Source: G965240465 sp965249525 (lineage in GTDB: Bacteria; SAR324; JACQKK01). Taken from it: a stretch of 64,000 bases of DNA. Numbering within the stretch: position 1 is the first letter of the stretch; every line of letters begins with the position of its first letter. Under the pieces are notes generated by a model. It saw only the letters and a program-made list of their open reading frames with translations, made no database searches and was not told the DNA's origin. The translations under genes and the position numbers were made by a program. Of the stretch, positions 35,373 to 43,488 are shown piece by piece. The DNA lies in assembly GCA_965249525.1 (NCBI GenBank), contig OZ252237.1, positions 744,001 through 808,000 of the forward strand. The letters are read 5' to 3'.

Positions 35373-35381
35373 GTTCAGGCA

Positions 35382-36108
35382 CTAATAACTGACGCATAAA
35401 AGACGGCGCGAAGTAGAACAATTTCTCTGCGTGCCGGTTAATTTTCCCGTGCCAGTCTGCGAACTATCACCGATATGACCTTTAAAAGATGCTCCTGCTG
35501 CTATCCAACTCTGACAGCTGATGCCTATCTGAAATACCGTTAAAGCGACTATGGAATCCGCAGCCCCGAGACCTGTCCAGTACTCAGCAGAGTCGTCTGT
35601 CACCGAGGCATCTAAGTCCATAGAAGCATCAAGAAAGTCCGCATAGCTGTTGGCAATTTTGGTGCTGTCGTCAGAACGGTAGACATCACGGGTATCATCA
35701 GTTGCTATAATGGTCCTGGGATGAAAAGTGATATTGAGAGAAACAGGGTCTTGGCTTGCTATCACTGCCTGATGGGTATATTCAGCAGCAGCATCAGGCA
35801 GACCAGCACCGCTTGCCTGCCCCTCGCATTTGGTATTGGCACCAGCTACACCATCCGGAAGTAAACCATCCGAAGCTGCACCACCCAAATTTCCAGTATA
35901 GGCAGCACTGGTAACCCACAGATAAACCTTTGCAGGCACAGGCGTGGGGTTGGTCCCACCATTGTCGGCAATGGGAGTACCATCATTCTCCGCCGCCGCC
36001 TCCACCACCCCCGCCGCAGGAGGCAAGCAAGGCACCCAGCAGCATCACTGCCAGTCCGCCTGCCAGCAGCAGCCTCCAAGCTGTTTTGGTTGGGAATTGA
36101 GCAAACAT
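35382..36108 (-). pseudogene. DUF1554-like lipoprotein with a one-base frameshift in a G tract
   Basis: From ATG 36108 a lipoprotein signal is read: MFAQFPTKTAWR, a hydrophobic core, then LLGALLASC as lipobox, followed by nine glycines, a Glu and a stop at 35983-35985. The remaining 200 residues continue in the +1 frame and form a domain like Leptospira DUF1554 proteins: AYTGNLGG, GANTKCEG, EYWTGLGAAD, SCQSWIA, then GTQRNCSTSRRLLCVSY. Removing a single G from the GGGGG run (within 36011-36020) joins the two parts in one frame. It may be a broken gene, a phase-variable gene or a sequencing error. The second frame could only start alone at GTG 36035 and would then lack any export signal. Confidence 0.75.
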
Positions 36109-36208
36109 AGCGATACTCCGCTTGTGTATTCTAAAAATGCTTTTTGTGGCAGCGCACCATAAAAAGCTATAATCAGAATCCTATCAGCCATCGCTGTACA
36201 GCACAATA

Positions 36209-36375
36209 TTTTTTAGAATTTTTTAGAACTGCTTGCCTCTTCCTTACAGCAGAGTTGCAGCTTTTTTTAGAACTTTTTAGAACTTTTTAGAACTGCTTAT
36301 CTCCTCCTCGCAGAAAATTTATCAATGTTCCAAAAAAACTGCTTATCTCCTCCTCACAGAAAATTTATCAATGTT
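36209..36375. repeat. T-rich tandem repeats and a 39-bp direct repeat
   Basis: Two arrays overlap. A 10-base unit TTTTTAGAAC occurs three times in a row at about 36265-36294, with two looser copies at 36209-36230. Next to it a 39-bp unit beginning AACTGCTTATCTCCTCCTC occurs at 36291-36329 and again at 36337-36375 with one mismatch. A degenerate third copy covers 36227-36249. The array lies 100-270 bp upstream of the lipoprotein start. Confidence 0.8.
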
Positions 36376-36390
36376 TTAAAAAATGTGGAT

Positions 36391-36877
36391 GGATGGGGGT
36401 TGAAGGGGGGTTGCCAGGGTGTGGGATACTGCTTGACTTGTGCTGTTTTTTCTCAGCAGCAGGCTGACTCATTCCGTTTAGGGAACAACGGATATTAAAG
36501 GAAAAACTTTCTGGCGCAGCCTATAAGCCTCAGTTTTCGCGGGCGTCATTCATTCCACACCTGTGACGCTGTGGATATTGATTTGGAAGTATCTTGCGGC
36601 ATGACGCAGCCTCCGACTCCCATTGCTGAACCTGCCGATTGTTCACCTCAGCAGGAATTGCATTAACCGCACAGCCAGCAAGTACGCAGCCAAGCTGCAA
36701 CCGCTGTCCGCCGCGGTCTGCCCAAGAGGCCATCATCAGCCCTGCCTTAGGCAGTTGGCTGTCTGTCACCTGTGTCTCTCTGTTTGCAGAAGAAACAAGA
36801 TCAGCTACAGTCCGTGCTGTCTGCCATTGACTCTATCTAGTCCTCGGCAGACTCCCAAATCCCTTCAACCCCCATCC
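36391..36877. repeat. 17-bp inverted repeat pair
   Basis: GGATGGGGGTTGAAGGG at 36391-36407 recurs as its exact reverse complement at 36861-36877. Similarity extends a further nine bases outward if a 4-base GGAT duplication in the left copy is allowed for. No transposase or other gene lies in the 450 bp between the arms. Confidence 0.7.
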
Positions 36878-37384
36878 ACATGGTGGGTGCAAACACCCTC
36901 TGCCCATCCATCACCGGCGCTGCAATACCTCCTGCTATGCGTCCATAGCTGCAGGGCATGCCTGGCTGTTAACCAACGCCCATGCCGACAGGCAGTGTTC
37001 CTCACTTATGAACCCACAGCCGTCCAAGACATCAACCACATAGAACATGATAATAATTCACTTACCATATCCCAGGTGACGTTATGGCTGCTATGGTTAC
37101 CCAAGCAACCCTAACGCATCACAGAAACCGCCCAACCAAGATCGGCAAAATCTCAGTGCTGATAAGCACCTTGGCTTCACCGTGCTGGCTTGGCAGCATA
37201 CATATCCATACCCCGCGACGGGGAGGAACCTGCTAGCATAGCCTATATTAAGGATAAACACCTGATTTGTCAAGCCAATTTCTGTCTATGCTGTGGGTGC
37301 AGGGAGGAAATGGTTGTTATTAGGATTCAAATTGGATATAGATATGGATAAGGGGCACGCCAGGAGAGATGATAGTTAAAAAAA

Positions 37385-38059
37385 ATGGGCGAGATTTCCA
37401 TATCGCAGGCTGCAGAGATGCTTCGGGTGCCGAAGGAGACGGTGTTGCGCTGGGTGCGTCAGGGAGTGATTCCAACTCTGCCTAGGCGTGGTGGATTTGA
37501 TCGTGAGATGTTGTTGAATTGGGCGCATTCTCAAGGGCTCAATTGTGCAAGTTGTACCCAACAAAAAGAGTTGAATGGTGTGGGGAGCTTGGAACAGGCG
37601 GTGCGTTATGGAGGAGTGTTTTATCAATTGCCTGGGAGTTCGGTAGCGGGGGTATTGAAGGCAGCGGTGAAGCAATTGCCGGTGCCGTCATGGGACAAGC
37701 GCATGCGGCAGGAGTTTTTGCGTGGATTGCAGGTGCGTGAGAGATATGGCGCCACTGTGGTGGCAGAGGGGGTGGCATTGCCGCATGCATCGCCGTGGCG
37801 GAACTGGGAGGTGTCTGAGTCATTGGTGGGGGTGTTTTTTTTGCAGCATCCGGTGCAGTTTGCAGCTGAGTTGCCTGCGGTGAGAATGATGTTGATACCG
37901 GTGTGCAATCAGGTGAGTGAATTGCTGGTGCTGTTGAAGGAGTTGTCAGATTTACTGGCAGATGAACAGGGTAGGAAGTGTTTGCTAAAGGAGATGCCGC
38001 CGCAACCACAAGTTTTATTGAGACAGATTCACGATGTTGTGGGGAGAAGAGTTACCTAG
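37385..38059 (+). CDS. HTH-EIIA fusion (excisionase/MerR-like HTH plus PtsN-like domain)
   Basis: A 224-residue protein. Residues 1 to about 45 form a MerR/excisionase-like helix-turn-helix (ISISQAAEMLRVPKETVLRWVRQGVIP). A short link with CASC follows. Residues about 70-224 resemble the fructose-type PTS EIIA fold: LEQAVRYGGVFYQLPG at its start and GVALPHASPWRN near residue 131, where the His is the phosphorylatable residue of PtsN-like proteins. The combination suggests a DNA-binding or protein-binding regulator responding to PTS phosphate flow. It overlaps the ClC channel gene by 26 bp, so it may control ion transport; that is inference. No other PTS gene is visible. Confidence 0.8.
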   Translation: MGEISISQAAEMLRVPKETVLRWVRQGVIPTLPRRGGFDREMLLNWAHSQGLNCASCTQQKELNGVGSLEQAVRYGGVFYQLPGSSVAGVLKAAVKQLPVPSWDKRMRQEFLRGLQVRERYGATVVAEGVALPHASPWRNWEVSESLVGVFFLQHPVQFAAELPAVRMMLIPVCNQVSELLVLLKELSDLLADEQGRKCLLKEMPPQPQVLLRQIHDVVGRRVT

Positions 38060-39788
38060 GCGCCTGTGGCGCAAGCTGCGTTCTTGGGGATTGGTGCAGG
38101 TACATCATTCTGCGGCGATGGAAGCTGCTTTGCTGATGCTGCTGGCGATTGGGGTGGGTTTGGTGAGTGGTGCTGTGGCGGTGGGGTTGTTTTCGGCGGT
38201 GCATTGGAGCATTGGCGCCATGGAGCGGTTTTATCACACTGCTTGGCTGTTGGTCATTCCTGCTGTGGGGGCGGGGTTAGCGGCGTTTTTTCTGCATAAT
38301 ATTTTGAAGGACAATTCTGGACACGGGGTGCCGGAGCTGATACGTTCCGCCTCCTTAAAAGGAGGACAGCTGCGTGCAGATTTAACTTGGTCGCGGGTGT
38401 TATCCAGTTTTTTGACTGTGGGGAGTGGGGGTTCGGCGGGTTTAGAAGGACCCATTGCTACCACAGGAGGTGCTATTGGCAGCTTTGCTGGAAAGCTGCT
38501 GCGGTTGAATGAACGGCGTCGCACCTTGTTGTTGGGGTATGGTGTAGCAGGGGCGATAGCGGGTATTTTCAATGCTCCTTTGACGGGTTCTATCTTTGCC
38601 TTGGAAATCATTTTGCGTGAATGGAATGCCCGCACTATTTTGCCTACATTGTTATCTGCGGTGAGTGCTACGCAATTATCGCGCTTGCTGTTGGGTTCAC
38701 AGTCGGCATTTTCTATCGCTTCAGCAAGTTTTTCTACACAAGATTTGTTTGCCTGCGTTATCCTGGGATTGGCTACAGGAGTTCTCTCTGTGCTGTTTCA
38801 GCATGGATTGGTGATAGGAGAACACGTGTTTCAACGTTTTATTCGCCAGCCAGGCCTGCGTGCTGGTCTAGGAGGCCTTGCGGTTGGTTCCATGGGTTTT
38901 TTTATGCCTGCCGTCTTGCATGACGGCTATATTGTCATTCAAAGCTTCCTGGACAACATTGCCTCTTACTCTTGGCAATGGGTGGTATTATTTATTCTGG
39001 TAAAATTTACCGCTTGCTGCTGTACCCTCAGCAGTGGGGGTTCTGGGGGGGTTTTTGCTCCTTCCCTGGTATTGGGGGGAGCCACTGGCTTTGGCTTTGG
39101 CAGAACCCTGCAATCTATATTTCCCCTGGCAGGCTTTGCTTCGCCCAATGTATATGCACTTGTGGGTATGGCGGGCATGGTGGCGGGATTAATGCATGCA
39201 CCTCTTACAGGAATGTTTTTGGTGCTTGAAATCACTGCTGGCTACCAAATGATCATACCTCTGATGATTGTTTCCGCTTTTGCTATGCTAGTTAACTATT
39301 TCTTTGAAGAAGGTTCTATTTATACTATGGAACTCGTCCATAGCGGTGAACTCACTCCAAAAGGATCTGATGCCCACCTTCTCCGTACCATGGCGTCAAA
39401 AGAACTCCTTGATACCGAAGACCTCATCTTGCGCGAACATACTTCTCTGGGCGAATTCGTGGAACTCTTCAAGCAAGCCAAACGCAATGTCTTTCCTGTT
39501 GTCAGCTCTAACAAAGAATGGCGAGGGCTGGTTTATCTCAACGATATTCGCCCCTATCTCTTTGACACCAAGCTATACAGCCTCGTTACCATGGGTGCTA
39601 TTATGCATAACAACCTCCCTGTTATTCAGCAAAACGAAACTGCTGGATCTGCCATTCAAAAATTTGAAGAAAGCGGTGCCTGGTCGCTTCCTGTGGTCAA
39701 TAATAAACGTCGCTACCTTGGTATGATGTCAAAATCTACCCTCTTTGATCGTTATCGGAGGGAACTCATTGTACATACTACGAAATAA
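38034..39788 (+). CDS. ClC-type chloride channel/antiporter with CBS domains
   Basis: A 584-residue ClC-family protein of the inner membrane, moving chloride or a related anion, possibly in exchange for protons. Selectivity-filter motifs are visible: GSGGSAGLEGPIA near residue 130 with the gating Glu in GLEGP, and SGGSGGVFAPSLVLGG near 337. About ten hydrophobic segments surround them. From residue 445 to the end a pair of CBS domains follows (LREHTSLGEFVELF and the later QNETAGSAIQKFEESGAWSLPVV), which usually bind adenine nucleotides and regulate gating. Start ATG 38034 lies within the end of the HTH-EIIA gene; the 26-bp overlap implies translational coupling. Confidence 0.93.
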   Translation: MLWGEELPRRLWRKLRSWGLVQVHHSAAMEAALLMLLAIGVGLVSGAVAVGLFSAVHWSIGAMERFYHTAWLLVIPAVGAGLAAFFLHNILKDNSGHGVPELIRSASLKGGQLRADLTWSRVLSSFLTVGSGGSAGLEGPIATTGGAIGSFAGKLLRLNERRRTLLLGYGVAGAIAGIFNAPLTGSIFALEIILREWNARTILPTLLSAVSATQLSRLLLGSQSAFSIASASFSTQDLFACVILGLATGVLSVLFQHGLVIGEHVFQRFIRQPGLRAGLGGLAVGSMGFFMPAVLHDGYIVIQSFLDNIASYSWQWVVLFILVKFTACCCTLSSGGSGGVFAPSLVLGGATGFGFGRTLQSIFPLAGFASPNVYALVGMAGMVAGLMHAPLTGMFLVLEITAGYQMIIPLMIVSAFAMLVNYFFEEGSIYTMELVHSGELTPKGSDAHLLRTMASKELLDTEDLILREHTSLGEFVELFKQAKRNVFPVVSSNKEWRGLVYLNDIRPYLFDTKLYSLVTMGAIMHNNLPVIQQNETAGSAIQKFEESGAWSLPVVNNKRRYLGMMSKSTLFDRYRRELIVHTTK

Positions 39789-39801
39789 TAACGTCTTTTT
39801 A

Positions 39802-39830
39802 TTGACAATTGTTTTATTACTTATTAAAGT
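39802..39830 (+). promoter_or_regulatory. Candidate sigma-70 promoter before the UPF0182 gene
   Basis: A perfect TTGACA box at 39802-39807 is followed after 17 bases by TAAAGT at 39825-39830, a fair match to the -10 consensus, in an AT-rich setting. It lies just after the ClC gene and would produce a leader of about 300 bases before the UPF0182 start at 40143. Confidence 0.45.
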
Positions 39831-39901
39831 AAGATTGTTAGTCCTTCCAGGGGTCAAGACTAGTGGAACGTGCCCTCCTGTTCCTATTTTTGTCCCCTAT
39901 A

Positions 39902-40039
39902 GAAAGGGTTCGCAGGATTATCCTCCTTCCTGCGAACCCTTTCCCCTGTTTAAAGCGTCCTTTGAAGCTTTGCTATGCCCATGAGGGCATGTTTGCCATG
40001 AGAAATCAGGCAGGGGGTGGTCTACCCCATGCTTTGGGG
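39902..40039 (+). promoter_or_regulatory. Hairpin-rich leader upstream of the UPF0182 gene
   Basis: The 354 bp between the ClC and UPF0182 genes contain no gene. A perfect 16-bp stem (GAAAGGGTTCGCAGGA at 39902-39917, complement at 39928-39943, 10-base loop) comes first. ATGCCC/GGGCAT (39975-39990) and CCCCA/TGGGG (40025-40039) follow. The first hairpin may terminate the ClC transcript although no T-tract follows it directly. The series could also be a regulatory leader for the next gene. Confidence 0.5.
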
Positions 40040-40142
40040 CAAGAATGTTAAAAAAAGCCTTGAAGATGCAGTCACTTTGTGCAAAGTTTGTGAGAGAAGA
40101 TTATTGGCGAGATAATTGTTTGTATCCCTTTTGGAGATTGGC

Positions 40143-42845
40143 ATGCCTGGTTCACGTTGGTTAATTATTGGTTTTACGGCTTTTTTGCTGTTTTCTTTTT
40201 TTAGTGAAAGCCTGCTGAATTTGTTGACGAATTGGCTATGGTTCGATCAGCTGGGCTATAGCAGTTTGTTTTACAAGACCATTTTTTTGCAGTGGGGGAT
40301 TGGATTGGCAGTAGGGGGGATAGCTTTTGCGATTTTGTTCTGGAATTACCGCCATGCTTTGAATCAGCTGGGTGATCCCAAGGCGTTGTTGCCTCCTGAA
40401 CTGGCAGCTACGCCTTTTTCCAAATTATTTCAGCAAAAAGTGGGCGATCGCATTGTTTGGGGTTCCAGCATTTTTTTGGCTTTGTTATACGCCTTGGCGG
40501 TGGGGGGAAATTGGCATCAGTTGATGCTGGCATTGAATGGACAGCCTTTCCTGCAGCAGGACCCGGTATTTCAGCAAGACATAGGGTTTTACATTTTTAA
40601 CCTGCCTTTTTATTTTCAGCTGCATGGTATTTTTTGGTCATTGACTTTGCTTTCTTTAATAGGGACCAGCTTCTTTTATGTGCTTAAATTGCAAGGTTTG
40701 CGCTACGGCAACGGAAAACGCAATATTGACTCCAAATTTACTCACCATGCCCGCCTGCATTTGGCCATTCTCACAGCCTTGCTGCTGGTGAGCTTGGCTG
40801 TGGGCTCGTACTTGAATCGCTACGCTTTGATGTACCGTGTGAATGGTTTGTTTACAGGACCTGGTTATGCCGATATCCACGGCACACTACCCTTGCTGGC
40901 ATTGAAGACCATTGCGTCTTTGCTAGCTGCAGGGGTGGTGTTTTATGCCTTGCGCAAGGGTATTTTCCGCTTGCTGGGAGTGACTTTTGCTGGATTGGTA
41001 GCAGTATGGCTGGTGAGTTCTGTGTATGTCAATGTACTACAGCGATTTGTGGTATCACCCAATGAATTGGAAAAAGAACGCCTGTATTTGAAACATCATA
41101 TTACCTCCACCAATCAGGCTTTTTTGTTGGATAAGGTAGAGGAACGTACTTTGACCGAGGACACCATCTTGACGGGAAGAGACATTGTTGCCAATCGCGC
41201 CACTATCAACAATGTTCGTTTGTGGGATCATGAACCACTGCTGGAGACATTCGCCCAAATTCAAGAAATTCGCACCTATTATGACTTTGTTTCGGTAGAC
41301 AATGATCGCTACTACATCAATGGAGAATTACGGCAAGTGATGCTTTCTCCCAGGGAGCTGAATAGCCAGTCACTGCCCAGCCGCACTTGGATTAACGAAC
41401 GCCTTACTTTTACGCACGGCTATGGCTTGACGGCTGGACCTGTGAATCGTGTGAGTTCTGAAGGGTTGCCGGTGTTGTTTGTACAAGACCTGCCGCCCAA
41501 GAGTAATATTTCTGAATTCCAAATCACCTCTCCTGAGATCTATTACGGAGAACTCTCCAGCAGTTATGTCTTTGTGGGTTCGCAGCAGGAAGAGTTTGAT
41601 TATCCGCAAGGCGATGCCAATATATTTAGTAAATACAAGGGCAAAGGCGGTGTGCTGCTGGACGGATTCTTCAAGCGGCTGCTGTTCTCTTTCTATCTGC
41701 GGGATATAAAAATGCTGCTGTCCAATGATTTCACCAAACAAACGCGGGTGATTCTGCACCGTAACATTCGCCAGCGGGTAGAACGATTGGCACCCTTTTT
41801 CTCTTATGATTCAGATCCCTATCTGGTGGTAGCAGATGGTCGTTTGGTCTGGATGATGGATGCCTATGTTACTTCCAATCGTATTCCTTACTCAGAATAT
41901 ATTCCGCATGTGGGCAATTATATGCGCAATCCAATAAAGGTGCTGGTGGATGCCCGCGACGGTACGGTGGAATTTTATGCCCGTGAGCCCGATGAACCTA
42001 TCTCGGCCAGCTTCGGAAAAATATTCCCCAACCTCCTCAAGCCCATGAGTGAGATGCCAACCACCATTCGGCAGCACATGCGCCATCCGCAGGATTTCTT
42101 CTTCATACAAGCCTCCCTCTTTGCTACCTACCACATGCGTGATGTCAATACCTTCTACAACAAAGAAGATCAGTGGTCAGTGCCTGTGGTGGAACAAAAA
42201 AGGATGGAACCCTACTACACCGTGATGAAGCTGCCAGGTGGAACGCAAGAAGAGTTTATCCTGATGCTGCCCTTTACCCCCCGTTTGAAAGACAACATGG
42301 CAGCTTGGATGGCAGCCCGCAGCGACGGCGACAATTACGGTCAGCTCGTTGTGTATCGCTTCCCCAAGCAAAAGTTGGTTTTCGGACCCAAGCAAATGGT
42401 GGCGCGCATCAACCAAAATCCTACCGTTTCTCAACAGATTACCCTTTGGGATCAAAGCGGTTCCAATGTCATTCGCGGCACCCTGCTGGTGATACCGGTT
42501 GAAAGCTCACTGTTGTACATCCAGCCTTTGTACCTGCGTGCCGAGGAAGGGCGCATTCCAGAACTCAAACGGGTGGTGGTGGGCTACCAAAACGAAATTG
42601 CTATGGGTCTGAATCTAGAAGATGCCCTGGGGCAAATTTTCTTTGGCAGCAGTCGCACAGCAGCAGTCCTGTCATCACTGCAAACATTGGATGGCAGCAC
42701 CCAAAACCAAACAGGGCTGGCTGCACGTGCCTTGCAGCAATACCAATCCATCAACGAAGCTGCCAGTAAAAATGATTGGGAGCGCTTTGGCAAGGAACTC
42801 AAGTCTTTGGGGCAAACCCTGCGTGAAATCGCCCGTCAAAAATAA
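40143..42845 (+). CDS. UPF0182-family membrane protein
   Basis: A large integral membrane protein of the poorly understood UPF0182 family, 900 residues from ATG 40143. The start is chosen because GGAG lies six bases before it; a TTG at 40116 gives nine extra residues. About seven transmembrane helices fill the first third (WLIIGFTAFLLFSFF, ILTALLLVSLAVGSYL, LLGVTFAGLVAVWLV). A long periplasmic-type region follows with family segments such as NELEKERLYLKHHI, the TRTWINERLTFTHGYG motif and GDANIFSKYKGKGGV. The function of the family is not established. It is transcribed from its own leader and followed by dps 94 bp later. Confidence 0.9.
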   Translation: MPGSRWLIIGFTAFLLFSFFSESLLNLLTNWLWFDQLGYSSLFYKTIFLQWGIGLAVGGIAFAILFWNYRHALNQLGDPKALLPPELAATPFSKLFQQKVGDRIVWGSSIFLALLYALAVGGNWHQLMLALNGQPFLQQDPVFQQDIGFYIFNLPFYFQLHGIFWSLTLLSLIGTSFFYVLKLQGLRYGNGKRNIDSKFTHHARLHLAILTALLLVSLAVGSYLNRYALMYRVNGLFTGPGYADIHGTLPLLALKTIASLLAAGVVFYALRKGIFRLLGVTFAGLVAVWLVSSVYVNVLQRFVVSPNELEKERLYLKHHITSTNQAFLLDKVEERTLTEDTILTGRDIVANRATINNVRLWDHEPLLETFAQIQEIRTYYDFVSVDNDRYYINGELRQVMLSPRELNSQSLPSRTWINERLTFTHGYGLTAGPVNRVSSEGLPVLFVQDLPPKSNISEFQITSPEIYYGELSSSYVFVGSQQEEFDYPQGDANIFSKYKGKGGVLLDGFFKRLLFSFYLRDIKMLLSNDFTKQTRVILHRNIRQRVERLAPFFSYDSDPYLVVADGRLVWMMDAYVTSNRIPYSEYIPHVGNYMRNPIKVLVDARDGTVEFYAREPDEPISASFGKIFPNLLKPMSEMPTTIRQHMRHPQDFFFIQASLFATYHMRDVNTFYNKEDQWSVPVVEQKRMEPYYTVMKLPGGTQEEFILMLPFTPRLKDNMAAWMAARSDGDNYGQLVVYRFPKQKLVFGPKQMVARINQNPTVSQQITLWDQSGSNVIRGTLLVIPVESSLLYIQPLYLRAEEGRIPELKRVVVGYQNEIAMGLNLEDALGQIFFGSSRTAAVLSSLQTLDGSTQNQTGLAARALQQYQSINEAASKNDWERFGKELKSLGQTLREIARQK

Positions 42846-42939
42846 GCAGCTGCATCAGCCCATCTGAGCATGCCAGCTGTAAGAATGCTTCAACGAATAC
42901 ACACCCCAGAACCCCCCCAGCCATCATCAAGGAGTATCT

Positions 42940-43377
42940 ATGCAGTCCAACAGCAGTGTGGAAGGTTTGTATCAAGTACTGGCAGACAGCTATGCCCTGT
43001 ATCTCAACACCCAAGCCTGCCATTGGAATGTAACTGGAGCCTCATTTGCAGGCTTGCACAGCCTATTTGAACAGCAATACAACGAGCTGGCTGCTGCTGT
43101 AGATGAACTGGCTGAACGCATACGGACTCTGGGTGTGGTTATAAATGCCTCACTAAAAGCATTTGCTGAAAAGAGTTCTTTACCGGCCATTGCCCCAGAT
43201 ATTCCTGCTCGCCAAATGCTGGAACATTTGCAGGCAAACCATCAGTTCGTCTTAAAAAGCCTGCGAGATGCACTAAAAGCTGCCCAAGCAGCCGAAGATG
43301 TGGCATCAGAGGATCTATTGACACAGCGCATTGCCTGGCATGAAAAAACCATCTGGATGCTGCAAGCCCACTTTTAA
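42940..43377 (+). CDS. dps: Dps-family ferritin-like protein
   Basis: A 145-residue DNA-protection/iron-storage protein of the Dps family, expected to form a 12-subunit shell that oxidises ferrous iron with peroxide and can bind DNA. The first helix carries LADSYALYLNTQACHWNVTG, including the ferroxidase-site His of the HWN motif near residue 28. The second helix has the conserved acidic set LFEQQYNELAAAVDELAERIRTLG. Length is slightly below the usual 155-165 and the lysine-rich N-terminal tail of E. coli Dps is missing, so DNA binding is uncertain. AAGGAG precedes the ATG at good spacing. Nearby Fur and ferric-iron transport genes fit an iron theme. Confidence 0.92.
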   Translation: MQSNSSVEGLYQVLADSYALYLNTQACHWNVTGASFAGLHSLFEQQYNELAAAVDELAERIRTLGVVINASLKAFAEKSSLPAIAPDIPARQMLEHLQANHQFVLKSLRDALKAAQAAEDVASEDLLTQRIAWHEKTIWMLQAHF

Positions 43378-43437
43378 GCAACTGAAACCCCTTTGTACAA
43401 GGTAGATAACCTTGTGGGGGATGCCATATCTAGCAGC

Positions 43438-43475
43438 CAAGCTGTCTTCCGCTTTGGCAAGAGCAGCTTGCTTTT
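43438..43475 (+). terminator. Probable terminator between dps and the PEBP gene
   Basis: An 11-bp stem with one bulged base (CAAGCTGTCTT at 43438-43448 with its partner at 43459-43470) encloses a 10-base loop and is followed by CTTTT. It ends dps and, being nearly symmetrical, may also serve the convergent lipoprotein gene ending at 43489. A second weaker hairpin (ACAAGGT/ACCTTGT) is at 43397-43415. Confidence 0.55.
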
Positions 43476-43488
43476 GAAGGTGCTTGTA

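Larger units (their letters stand above)
36108..37384. other. 1.28-kb region without a convincing gene
   Basis: This stretch separates the frameshifted lipoprotein from the HTH-EIIA gene. It holds T-rich tandem repeats (36209-36375), a 17-bp inverted repeat pair 450 bp apart, and two compact GC hairpins near 37156-37223. Frames longer than 60 codons exist on both strands (for example 36623-37114 plus and 36530-36769 minus), but their translations are rich in Cys, Ser, Pro or Arg without domain motifs, and I do not support them as genes. A minus-strand 40-residue frame at 36837-36959 reads more protein-like (GGIAAPVMDGQRVF) and might be the remnant of an older gene. Confidence 0.6.

Noticed and set aside
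36530..36769. 79-codon minus-strand frame
   Set aside because: No recognisable motif and no ribosome-binding site; the overlapping frames on both strands look equally random.
36623..37114. 163-codon plus-strand frame in the repeat region
   Set aside because: The translation is rich in Cys, Pro and Ser, has no domain motif or ribosome-binding site, and lies in a region with repeats and hairpins.
37021..37260. Possible tRNA, SRP RNA or RNase P RNA in the long gap
   Set aside because: I looked for T-loop sequences, the SRP GGAAGCAGC signature and the RNase P GAGGAAAGUCC core on both strands and found none; only generic hairpins remain, reported as a low-interest candidate.
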